This document shows, one piece after another, positions 1 to 6,270 of a stretch of DNA of 18,883 nt; the first letter of the stretch is position 1, and each line of letters opens with the position of its first letter. The DNA lies in contig SLBU01000012.1 of assembly GCA_007126175.1 (NCBI GenBank), forward strand, positions 1 through 18,883, read 5' to 3'. This DNA is from Kiritimatiellia bacterium (lineage in GTDB: Bacteria; Verrucomicrobiota; Kiritimatiellia; UBA8416). The translations under genes were made by a program, and so were the position numbers. The notes beneath the pieces were generated by a model. It was not told where the DNA came from. It ran no database searches and saw only the letters and a list, made by a program, of their open reading frames with translations.

Positions 1-15
1 CTCCCTTTCTCATCA

Positions 16-159
16 CAGTACCTTCTCCTTCGCCAAGGCTTCGGCGGACAAATCGATCTTGGGGAAAAGCCATTCCCAGCCCGGCTTGATCCGGTCCCAC
101 TCGGATTGCGGGATGCGGTCTTCTGGGGCGAACTTAGCCTGGGAGAAAAGGCCGCGCAC
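16..159 (-). other. Open in-frame extension after the stop of the FAD oxidoreductase
   Basis: Directly after the TGA that ends the oxidoreductase (160-162) the same frame stays open for 48 codons and closes with tandem TGA TGA at 10-15. The translation looks protein-like, with segments such as FAPEDRIPQSEWDRIK and PGWEWLFPKIDLS, rich in Trp, Glu, Asp and Lys. It could be a C-terminal tail cut off by a nonsense change or sequencing error, a separate short coding region, or chance in GC-rich DNA. I see no convincing SECIS-like hairpin just after the TGA that would suggest selenocysteine. Confidence 0.25.
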
Positions 160-1896
160 TCACTTGCCGTCTCTATGGTCATAGAGGGCTCTCATTGCTT
201 CTCTCTCGGCTTCTTTCCCGATTTCCCTCTTGGCTTCTACGGCTTTCCGGGCTTCTTCGGTCCATTCCAGCAGCATCCCGGCATCATCGAGCGAACTGCG
301 GAAGCGGGCGGCATCGATCTCTTGCACCGCGACTCCCTCGTCGATCGCCTGGCAGGCGGCGATGGCGGAGGCTTCGCCGCAGATCATGAAGGTGGGTTCC
401 ATCCGCGCCGAAGCGTAACCGAGGAAGGAGGCGGAGAAGCACACCGAGACGAGCACGTTTTCCGACTCCTCGGCCAGTGGCGTGAGGGAGCGATAGGGAA
501 TCGGATAAGGAATGCGGGTGGGGCCGGCCGCGCCGCCGACGAACATCCAACCTTCAAGACCGACGAAGGTTTTGCCGTCCTGTTCGAGCCAGACGCGGCG
601 CGAGGGGTAGGTGTCGATGCCATACTGGGCGAGGGCGACCGGATCGTCCACGGAGGTGCGGTTGTAGACGTCGTGGCTGGTCACGGTGTAGCGCCCCTGG
701 AGACGCCGGGTGAGGCGAACGTAGAGCTGGTGCGGCCATCCGGCGGTATCGGGGTGGCGGGTGATGTCGAGCCCGCGGCGGGCGGTCCGCTCGCGGAAAG
801 ATTCCGGGACCCTCGGATCGGTGCTGAGGAAATGATGGAGACCGCGCATGTAGTTCTGGTGGAGCTTCCAGATGCGGGCCTTTTCGGCGTAGTCGCCATT
901 TGCGTAGAGATGGCTGACACCCACTGGGGCATTGGTGAAGAGTGAGTTGCGATGATAGTTGAAATCACCGTGGTTAAACCAGCCAGGGAAAATCCGGTCA
1001 AGCCGCCTGGTGAGTTCTCCGGCATCGGGATAGGCGGTCTTCAGGTATTCCACGTAGCGGCCCACGAGTTCGAATTCGGCCGGATCGTAATCGTCGGGCG
1101 GAGTGATCGGCGCCCGCCTGCGGGAATCCGTAGTGATGTAGAAGCGGTAGTTGTAGGCCTGGATATGCGGGTCGGAGGAGCCGATCGGTTCGGTCTGCTT
1201 CGCGGTGATCCAGGGGAGCGTGCCGCTGGCGGGGTCGCCGGGAACCACAAAGGGATCGAGGGGGGCGAGTTCGGTCGGCTCGCGGATGCCGGCCACCTCT
1301 TCGCCGAAGGTTTCCGTCGATTCGCGATCGATCAGGTAAGAGATTCCGGCTCGGGCCATGAGGTCGCCGTCGTAGCTGGCGTCGATGAAGACCTTGGCGG
1401 TGACGCGGAGATTGCCTTTTTTAGTGGCCTCTGCCGGGGGGCAACCGAGTTCGTCGAAGTGGGCGAGATCGAAAACGGCGGACTGGAGCCGGCGTCCGTC
1501 CTTCTCGGCTTTGCTGATGCGGTGTTCGTAGATCACTTCGATGCCGTGTTCCTCGATCAGACGGAGGAAATTCGCCCGGATGATTTCGGGGTCGTTCCCG
1601 AGTTCGTGGATCAGCTTGTGGGTCATGCCTCCGGTGGCGGCGGGATTCGGGCAGTCCTGCAGCGGCTTGATCCCTGCGCCCAAAATCCCCCCGACCCAGC
1701 GGCTCGGCTCGACGATCACGACCGACTTGCCGGCCCGTTTCACCGCCATCGCCGCGACGATGCCCGAGGGGGTCGCGGCGTACACGCAGACATCGACATC
1801 GCGTGATTCAAGGGCGGAGAGTGGCCCCGTGGCGAACAGGGAGATAAGGGTAAAAAGGTGGATAGGTCGGGCTGCTAGGAGTTTGCTTTTGATCAT
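160..1896 (-). CDS. Secreted FAD-dependent oxidoreductase (FAD_oxidored / PF12831-like)
   Basis: This is a 578-aa protein with an N-terminal signal peptide (hydrophobic stretch about residues 12-28), so it is probably exported. After it comes a Rossmann-type dinucleotide-binding fold at residues 34-65: strand VDVCVYA, the loop ATPSG in place of a classical GxGxxG, a helix, and the acidic end of strand 2 at E63 in VVIVEP. A second FAD contact region is likely near the C-terminus (FMICGEASAIAACQAI). This layout is typical of the FAD-dependent oxidoreductases that are numerous in PVC bacteria and often lie near glycan-degradation genes; the substrate cannot be told from the sequence. The ATG at 1896 has a modest AAGG nine bases upstream. 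The coding strand is GC-rich, clearly more so than the neighbouring fucosidase gene. The reading frame continues open past its TGA (see 16-159). Confidence 0.85.
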   Translation of the reverse strand: MIKSKLLAARPIHLFTLISLFATGPLSALESRDVDVCVYAATPSGIVAAMAVKRAGKSVVIVEPSRWVGGILGAGIKPLQDCPNPAATGGMTHKLIHELGNDPEIIRANFLRLIEEHGIEVIYEHRISKAEKDGRRLQSAVFDLAHFDELGCPPAEATKKGNLRVTAKVFIDASYDGDLMARAGISYLIDRESTETFGEEVAGIREPTELAPLDPFVVPGDPASGTLPWITAKQTEPIGSSDPHIQAYNYRFYITTDSRRRAPITPPDDYDPAEFELVGRYVEYLKTAYPDAGELTRRLDRIFPGWFNHGDFNYHRNSLFTNAPVGVSHLYANGDYAEKARIWKLHQNYMRGLHHFLSTDPRVPESFRERTARRGLDITRHPDTAGWPHQLYVRLTRRLQGRYTVTSHDVYNRTSVDDPVALAQYGIDTYPSRRVWLEQDGKTFVGLEGWMFVGGAAGPTRIPYPIPYRSLTPLAEESENVLVSVCFSASFLGYASARMEPTFMICGEASAIAACQAIDEGVAVQEIDAARFRSSLDDAGMLLEWTEEARKAVEAKREIGKEAEREAMRALYDHRDGK

Positions 1897-2263
1897 GGTT
1901 GGGGCCTTGGTTGTAGTTGACTGATACGAAATCGCTTTTCAGGCTGCACGGGCACCAGCCCGATGGAACCGGCCTGAATGAGCATTTTGATGGCAGAAAT
2001 GTAGCCGGAACGGGCTGGTGAGGTCAAGGCCGAAGTCAAACGCGCTTCGATCTCAATGCCGTGCGTCCAGGTATAGTTTCGGATCCGCATTTTGCACAAT
2101 ATAACAACAGCACATCGACTCCATAAACAACAACATCGAGCGAATCGGCAAAACCCCCGCTCAAATTACCGTCCCCAATTACTCAATTACCACAATCCGT
2201 ACTTTTGGTGGGGGTGGGAGGCGCTTACTCGCAAGGGGGAGGGGGCATCCCGATCTCTGAGTC
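1897..2263. other. Non-coding gap between oxidoreductase and fucosidase genes
   Basis: These 367 bases hold no ORF with a ribosome binding site and a protein-like translation. The left part contains a long-range perfect inverted repeat (1953-1962 with 2011-2020). The right part (2160-2260) is low-complexity, with short AT-rich direct repeats around CAATTAC and G-rich runs. I found no clear promoter or intrinsic terminator. Confidence 0.5.
1953..2020 (-). repeat. 10-bp perfect inverted repeat with 48-base spacer
   Basis: CACCAGCCCG at 1953-1962 is the exact reverse complement of CGGGCTGGTG at 2011-2020. It lies 57 bases upstream of the oxidoreductase start on the strand that would carry its leader, so it could form a stem in the 5' untranslated RNA or be an operator. 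No poly-U tail follows, so it is not a standard terminator. Confidence 0.4.
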
Positions 2264-3793
2264 TTAATTTAAACTGACTTTGATCACATCTGTATTGTCG
2301 CTACGCTTCGATGCCTCTAGAGTCAACGTTAGTGTTTGTGTTGCCGCATCATAAGTATGCGGTAGAGCTTTATCTGTGCGCATGAGCGTGACGGAACTCG
2401 GCTTGTTGATACCGGAAAGTGTCATGATCAGATCCTTCGCCGGGTCTTGTAATTCAGGAGTACGACCGAAATTACCGGTAGAACCCTGCTCGTCGGCAAC
2501 GTTTTCAGTCGGTTCGCGGAAAGAATGGATCGCAAACAGGTAGCGGGTGTTGCCGTTTGCGGTTGCCGCGACATTGGCCTTTTCTCCGCTGGGAAGTGAT
2601 ACTGCCCCGTTAAGAACGGACTCCTTGTGGATCTTCATCCATTCGGCAAGTTTGGCAATATTGGCATAAGCCTCAGGACTGAAATCACCGCTTGCCATGG
2701 GACCGATTCCCAGGAGAAAATTCATGTTCCATGCACGGCATTTTGCAAGTTGTCCTGTTGCCCAGGCTGGTGCGCGAAAAGGATCCGTCGTGTGTGGCCA
2801 CCTGCCGTTCCATGTATCGCAAAATTCGGCGGGCACATTACCTGAAGGGCGTCTTCCAGGGAAATGTCGTTCAAAAGTCTCGAAATCGCCTCCTTCACCA
2901 CCACGGTTGTTCATTTTGATATTCGGCTGTAGCTCTCGGATCTCCTCGAGGCTGATGCTGTCACTTGGCAGACTCCCATCAAACCAAAATACGTCAATCT
3001 CTCCATAATTTGTTAGCAATTCAGTGATCTGTCCTCGGATTATCTTTGCGTTCTCTGCGTGGAGTTCGCGCCGTTTCGATTGGCTGATGTTGCCCTTTCT
3101 CTGGTTGAGATTGGCGTCGAGACTAAGGTCGGGATATATTCTGCTTGCACGCCAGTAAAGAAAATTGTGGATCTCGCGCATGTGATACCAGTCCGGTGGT
3201 GAGAAATAGAGGCCGACCTTCATGCCGTGTTTTCGACAGGCATCAATAAAGGGTTTTATTAGGTCGCGACCGCCCATGAAGTTCTTGGTGTTGAAACTGC
3301 CGTATTCAGAAGGCCACATTGCGAATCCATCGTGATGGCGTACGGTCAGAACAATATAAGAGAAACCGGCCTCTTTGGCTGCCTTGCACCACTTGTCAGG
3401 GTCGTATGAAGAGGGATTGAAATCTTGTGCCAATGCCCAGTAGGCGTTGGGTGTTATGGTCCATGTTTCACCGTTAAGGTTGAAATCTTTCTCCTCGATA
3501 ACACGTTCCAGTTCTTTTGGACTAAGTTTTTCGCTTCTGGCGAGAACTCGGCCGGGAATCATTGGCCAACTGATATTCATTTCTTTCACCGAGCTGATGC
3601 TCCAATGTAGAAAAAGGCCAAGACCGAGATCCGTAAAGTCGGAGGTACTACCCTCACCCTTTCCAATGACGTCATGTGCTTGGATGCCAGCGCTCAGATG
3701 CTGGCCTTCGACAAGCTCCTTTTCGGTAGCAATTAGGTTGCCGACAATCAGCAATATACTGCTTGCAATCAATATTATACCTTTTTTGTTCAT
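2264..3793 (-). CDS. Secreted alpha-L-fucosidase, glycoside hydrolase family 29
   Basis: This is a 509-aa enzyme predicted to cleave alpha-linked L-fucose from glycans. A signal peptide occupies residues 1-23 (MNKK then a hydrophobic core to LIA), so it should act outside the cytoplasm. GH29 landmarks are visible: GLFLHWSI near residue 59, VLTVRHHDGFAMW at 148-160, GLYFSPPDWY near 194, and DVFWFDG at 267-273, where D272 matches the catalytic nucleophile position. A later beta-rich segment (from about residue 400) fits the C-terminal sandwich domain. The start at 3793 overlaps the stop of a 58-codon ORF (ATGA), suggesting translational coupling; AAGGG lies about 9 bases upstream. G+C is visibly lower than in the oxidoreductase gene, so the two may have different origins. 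Adjacent secreted enzymes on one strand suggest use of fucose-containing polysaccharide; this is inference. Confidence 0.92.
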   Translation of the reverse strand: MNKKGIILIASSILLIVGNLIATEKELVEGQHLSAGIQAHDVIGKGEGSTSDFTDLGLGLFLHWSISSVKEMNISWPMIPGRVLARSEKLSPKELERVIEEKDFNLNGETWTITPNAYWALAQDFNPSSYDPDKWCKAAKEAGFSYIVLTVRHHDGFAMWPSEYGSFNTKNFMGGRDLIKPFIDACRKHGMKVGLYFSPPDWYHMREIHNFLYWRASRIYPDLSLDANLNQRKGNISQSKRRELHAENAKIIRGQITELLTNYGEIDVFWFDGSLPSDSISLEEIRELQPNIKMNNRGGEGGDFETFERHFPGRRPSGNVPAEFCDTWNGRWPHTTDPFRAPAWATGQLAKCRAWNMNFLLGIGPMASGDFSPEAYANIAKLAEWMKIHKESVLNGAVSLPSGEKANVAATANGNTRYLFAIHSFREPTENVADEQGSTGNFGRTPELQDPAKDLIMTLSGINKPSSVTLMRTDKALPHTYDAATQTLTLTLEASKRSDNTDVIKVSLN

Positions 3794-3966
3794 GCTATCA
3801 TAACCCTTCGGTTTGTTTTTTCAGAATGCGGAACGCAGTGAGCCCCTTGTTCGGGCGTCCTTGTTTCGGGCGCACCGTCCGGTAGCTCATCTGTGGGCGC
3901 TACGATTAATGAAACGGTAGCGCACCCACCTTCATCCGACAAGGGGTTTTGTTGGATATCGGCCAT
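3790..3966 (-). CDS. 58-aa hypothetical ORF overlapping the fucosidase start
   Basis: I do not recognise this protein. It begins MADIQQNPLSDEGG and ends KTNRRVMIA; it is rich in Pro, Thr, Glu and Asp in the middle, with Cys at 15 and 44 and no clear membrane segment. Support for it being read: a good ribosome binding site (AAGGA, six bases before the ATG at 3966) and a stop TGA that shares bases with the fucosidase ATG, giving an ATGA junction typical of coupled translation. Against it: the short length, and a DNA stretch (3892-3928) with an imperfect inverted repeat, so the ORF may instead be a leader peptide or chance. Confidence 0.4.
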   Translation of the reverse strand: MADIQQNPLSDEGGCATVSLIVAPTDELPDGAPETRTPEQGAHCVPHSEKTNRRVMIA

Positions 3967-4038
3967 GCTGATTCCTTCTTGTTAACATGGCGGGGCATTG
4001 TGCCTTTCCTGCAGATTGAAAAGCCGCAGTAGACCCAC

Positions 4039-4057
4039 TTACAGGCGGTTTTCATGG
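4039..4057. repeat. 19-bp direct repeat, copy 1
   Basis: The sequence ttacaggcggttttcatgg here is identical to 8795-8813, in the same orientation. It lies just beyond the 3' end of the USP-EIIA gene, so with copy 2 it brackets the whole regulatory block. On the minus strand both copies read ATG AAA ACC GCC TGT AA. Confidence 0.85.
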
Positions 4058-4070
4058 CACGGTTGGTGCT
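4055..4070 (+). promoter_or_regulatory. Orphan sigma-54-like -24/-12 motif
   Basis: TGGCACG GTTG GTGCT matches the sigma-54 consensus (TGGCACG N4 TTGCW) at all but one base, with the required GG-N10-GC spacing. It points right, into the 3' end of the USP-EIIA gene on the opposite strand, where no rightward gene exists. It may drive an antisense RNA or be fortuitous. Confidence 0.2.
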
Positions 4071-4101
4071 CGCTGGCATAATGCACACTATAAGGTGTCG
4101 G

Positions 4102-5283
4102 TTAAGGGGCCAGAATATGGCGTACCTCCTCTGGCGTGGTGCATTCCAGTAAGGCGGCTCGCGTTTCCGTACGCATCATGGTACGGGCGAGTGTGGCTAC
4201 CGTCGCAAGGTATTCGCCATAAAATTGATCAGGTGTTACCAGCAGGAAGATAAAACGGGTTAGATGGCCATCCTGGCTACCGAAGTCGACACCACTCGGG
4301 CAAATGGCCATGCAGCCGACGATTCCGTAAAGGCCGCTGATGGTGATATGCGGGAATGCTGTTTCGCAATCCATAGCGGTTGGCATGAGTGCTTCACGTT
4401 GTGCGGCTCGTTCTAGCATCGTTTTTCGATCCGCAAGCGGGATATGGTTGTGATAGACGAGGTTGTCGATCATGCATGACAGGGCCTCCTGTTTGTTGTG
4501 AAATTGCGCTTTGGTTTGAATCAGATCCCCCCATAGCAATGTGTGAAGGTTGATTTCATCCTGCGGGGGCATGGAAAGCAGCATGACCGGCGTTTTGAGT
4601 CGGCGTGCAATTTTGTAGGGTAGGGATTGCGTGAAGGCGGTTGTAATGCTCAGGGCGCTGGGAGCTCCCAGCACGAGCATGTCCTCTGGCGCAACATTCT
4701 CGATAATTTTTTCTTCCACCAGTTCTGATCGATGCACCTCAAGGTTGGCTTTCATGCGTAGCAAGCGGCAGGCGCATGCATCCAGTGCGAAGGCACCATT
4801 ATTGTGGGTGTTTGCGTTTGATTGCATAATGCGCAAAAGGTGAACGGGAATTTGCAGGGCTTCGGCGAATTCCCGTGCAACCCACATCATTTGCAGTACA
4901 TTGGGGCCACCGGCGGTAGCCACGACAATTCTACCGCGCGGTTGTGGAGTCGGATTGCGAATGATGACAACGGGAACGCCGAGACGATGCCCCCGTCGCA
5001 GTACTTCCTGCATGTTTTCCGGATCCTCGAGCCACTCGGAAACGATCAGTCCAACGGCATCGTTTAGGTTCAGCTTGCTAATGGATTCGCCGAAAAATGT
5101 ATTGCCGTTGGTGTTTTCGCAGTAGCCCCATGCGGTTACGAATGGATCGGAATGCGTCGCGTTTATACTGCATATTTGAGCCGGGCGATGTGCGGTAAGC
5201 ATTTTGGCATATGCGCGCAGATCCGCATCTGGTTGTAGCGATGAAACCACCACGATAATAGGATCATGAGTGGTACGTTGCAT
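4102..5283 (-). CDS. Universal-stress-like protein fused to a PTS EIIA (Ntr/fructose-type) domain
   Basis: This is a 393-aa soluble protein with two parts. Residues about 8-240 look like tandem universal-stress/UspA-type alpha-beta folds: strand PIIVVVSS, then GRIVVATAGGPN at 117-128 and DMLVLGAPSA at 201-210, similar to the cytoplasmic parts of some transporters. Residues about 248-391 resemble PTS EIIA type 2 (PtsN/FruA): LLWGDLIQTKAQFHNKQEAL at the domain start, RKTMLERAAQREALMPTA, then AFPHITISGL, where H312 is the expected phosphorylated histidine. I chose the ATG at 5283 because AGGAG lies five bases before it; an upstream ATG overlapping the rnk stop lacks such a site. It is 14 bases from rnk, so both should be on one transcript. 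There is no membrane segment, so it is a regulator or sensor rather than a transporter. The phosphodonor (EI-Ntr/NPr) is not in the window. Confidence 0.82.
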   Translation of the reverse strand: MQRTTHDPIIVVVSSLQPDADLRAYAKMLTAHRPAQICSINATHSDPFVTAWGYCENTNGNTFFGESISKLNLNDAVGLIVSEWLEDPENMQEVLRRGHRLGVPVVIIRNPTPQPRGRIVVATAGGPNVLQMMWVAREFAEALQIPVHLLRIMQSNANTHNNGAFALDACACRLLRMKANLEVHRSELVEEKIIENVAPEDMLVLGAPSALSITTAFTQSLPYKIARRLKTPVMLLSMPPQDEINLHTLLWGDLIQTKAQFHNKQEALSCMIDNLVYHNHIPLADRKTMLERAAQREALMPTAMDCETAFPHITISGLYGIVGCMAICPSGVDFGSQDGHLTRFIFLLVTPDQFYGEYLATVATLARTMMRTETRAALLECTTPEEVRHILAP

Positions 5284-5297
5284 TACGGCTCCTGGTG

Positions 5298-5720
5298 TTA
5301 ACATGCCTCCATGGGCACGTCGTGTTCCGGTTGGTAGATAATTTCTTCCACGCACAAGCGGCGGCGTCCCCCTGGGGTCGACCAGACAACATTTTGCCCG
5401 ACCCGGCACCCCAGTAGAGCCATTCCCAAGGGTGCGAGTACGTTAATGCAGTTATTGAAGGGGTCAGCCTCGTCCGGCCACGACAAAGTCAGGTTCAGTT
5501 TTTCTTTTGTATCGAGGTCACGGGCACGGAATGACGTATTCATAGTAACCACATTGAAAGGAACATCCTGCGAAGCAACGAGTTTTGCGCGTGCCAGCTC
5601 GACCGCCAGGCGTTCAAATGCAGTAGCGTCATGCTGGTTGGCGCGATAGCGCTGCTCTTCGACCAAGTTGGTTAGTTCAGCATGATCGGGCCATGTCAAA
5701 ATGATGCTTTGATCTCTCAT
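5298..5720 (-). CDS. rnk: Rnk-like regulator of nucleoside diphosphate kinase, GreA/GreB C-terminal fold
   Basis: This 140-aa protein matches the layout of Escherichia coli Rnk (about 136 aa): VVTMNT at 57-62, a central strand region, NVLAPLGMALLGCRVGQNVVW at 93-113, PGG at 116-118 and YQPE at 129-132. Rnk is known to bind RNA polymerase through the GreA/GreB-type C-terminal domain, with a coiled coil too short for cleavage activity, and to affect Ndk levels and hence nucleotide pools. Start at 5720 is preceded by AAAGGAA at a somewhat long spacing. It is the middle gene of the predicted sigma-54 operon, 138 bases after the small basic protein gene and 14 bases before the USP-EIIA gene. The 138-base gap is highly structured. 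Confidence 0.88.
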   Translation of the reverse strand: MRDQSIILTWPDHAELTNLVEEQRYRANQHDATAFERLAVELARAKLVASQDVPFNVVTMNTSFRARDLDTKEKLNLTLSWPDEADPFNNCINVLAPLGMALLGCRVGQNVVWSTPGGRRRLCVEEIIYQPEHDVPMEAC

Positions 5721-5747
5721 CTCTCACTCTTTCCTTTAGGAGTTCCC

Positions 5748-5846
5748 GGCCGGTGGTGCAGAGCACGAAATCGTCAAGGGACGCTATCTGTTGTTTGGGG
5801 TGTGCCCGTCCCTACAAACGGTGTATACGCGATGCACCATCCGGCC
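5748..5846 (-). promoter_or_regulatory. Structured intercistronic RNA ahead of rnk (nested hairpins)
   Basis: Two nested inverted repeats are visible. The outer one pairs ggccggtggtgca (5748-5760) with tgcaccatccggcc (5833-5846): 13 base pairs with one bulged base. Inside it, AGGGACG (5777-5783) pairs with CGTCCCT (5807-5813). On the transcript the structure starts 12 bases after the stop of the 46-aa gene and ends about ten bases before the Shine-Dalgarno site of rnk. There is no U-tract, so it is not an intrinsic terminator; it could set differential expression through processing or stability, or bind a ligand. It matches no riboswitch class I know. Confidence 0.45.
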
Positions 5847-5858
5847 AGGTAACGTGGT

Positions 5859-5999
5859 TTATGCCGTCTGCAATCGCATTTGTATTTCCGTCGTTTTGGC
5901 AAACAGAAGACGCTTTGCGCGTTTCATCTCCCGTTTTTGTTTCAATGTCAGTGTCGGCTTGCGTCTGTTTTCCCGAATATTCGGCTTGTCCTTCGACAT
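5859..5999 (-). CDS. 46-aa strongly basic protein, first gene of the sigma-54 operon
   Basis: I do not recognise the family. The protein starts MSKDKPNIRENRRKP and ends EIQMRLQTA. It has 15 Lys/Arg against 4 Asp/Glu, an N-terminal segment that is probably disordered, and a likely amphipathic basic helix from about residue 17 to 44 (KQKREMKRAKRLLFAK). There is no Cys, signal peptide or membrane segment. Such a composition suggests binding to RNA, DNA or the ribosome, but that is inference. Evidence that it is a gene: a textbook AGGAGG (6006-6011) six bases before the ATG, a sigma-54 promoter about 40 bases upstream, and its place ahead of rnk on the same strand. It resembles neither RMF nor Sra in sequence as far as I can judge. 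Confidence 0.62.
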   Translation of the reverse strand: MSKDKPNIRENRRKPTLTLKQKREMKRAKRLLFAKTTEIQMRLQTA

Positions 6000-6038
6000 A
6001 CCTTCCCTCCTTTGTGTGGGTGCTACGGGCTACTACAC

Positions 6039-6054
6039 CGCAAATTGCATGCCA
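6039..6054 (-). promoter_or_regulatory. Sigma-54 (-24/-12) promoter for the small protein-rnk-USP/EIIA operon
   Basis: Read on the minus strand, 6054 to 6039 is TGGCATG CAAT TTGCG. Against the consensus TGGCACG N4 TTGCW this is six of seven in the -24 box and a full TTGC in the -12 box, with the invariant GG-N10-GC spacing. Transcription should start near 6028, about 30 bases before the ATG of the 46-aa gene. The next operon upstream on the same strand encodes an NtrC-type activator, which is what such a promoter needs. Confidence 0.7.
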
Positions 6055-6079
6055 AAAGATTGTGTTGGGGTGCGCGAAG

Positions 6080-6092
6080 GCAGACCATCTGC
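6080..6092. promoter_or_regulatory. Possible enhancer site for the NtrC-type activator
   Basis: GCAGA CCA TCTGC is a 5-bp inverted repeat with a 3-base centre. It lies about 26 bases upstream of the -24 box; related GACCA/TGGTC arms recur nearby (6083-6107), and TGATCA occurs at 6121-6126. Fis-type activators bind such dyads upstream of sigma-54 promoters, usually somewhat further away. Confidence 0.25.
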
Positions 6093-6227
6093 TTGTTCGT
6101 GGTGGTCAGACTTTTGTAAGTGATCATGCTGCAAAGGGATAGCCACTTTTCATGACTCGCTATATGGATCGAGGCGGCGTTCGCGCTCTACAGGCGCGGT
6201 GTTGGTAGGGACCATCGTGTCGGAGAG

Positions 6228-6247
6228 AAAATCCCCAGTCCGGGGGA
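6228..6247 (-). terminator. Weak intrinsic terminator after the response-regulator gene
   Basis: On the minus strand TCCCC (6247-6243) and GGGGA (6236-6232) form a 5-bp stem with a 6-base loop, followed by a short T-run (6231-6228). It lies 24 bases after the regulator stop and would separate the kinase/regulator transcript from the sigma-54 operon. The stem and T-run are both short. Confidence 0.35.
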
Positions 6248-6270
6248 AATGCCCCAACCAAGCGCAACAT

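Noticed and set aside
162..200. Selenocysteine at the oxidoreductase TGA
   Set aside because: Only a short 4-bp hairpin follows the TGA and the position is not in a redox motif.
106..1806. Long rightward ORFs antisense to the oxidoreductase gene
   Set aside because: They mirror a GC-rich real gene; translations are Gly/Arg/Ala-rich with no domain or ribosome binding site.
1893..2099. 68-codon leftward ORF in the gap before the oxidoreductase gene
   Set aside because: No ribosome binding site; its middle is the inverted repeat and its end overlaps the oxidoreductase start.
3464..3480. Possible parS (TGTTTCAC half-site)
   Set aside because: Only one half matches; the second half of the palindrome is missing, and it lies inside the fucosidase gene.
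3906..4088. 60-codon leftward ORF with several Cys (MKTACKWVYCGFSICRKG)
   Set aside because: No ribosome binding site at either ATG, and it overlaps the 58-codon ORF, which has a good site and an ATGA junction. The MKTACK part comes from the 19-bp repeat.
5753..6142. 129-codon rightward ORF opposite the sigma-54 promoter and small-protein gene
   Set aside because: No ribosome binding site, Cys/Phe-rich unlikely composition, and it is antisense to the better supported 46-aa gene and the structured leader.
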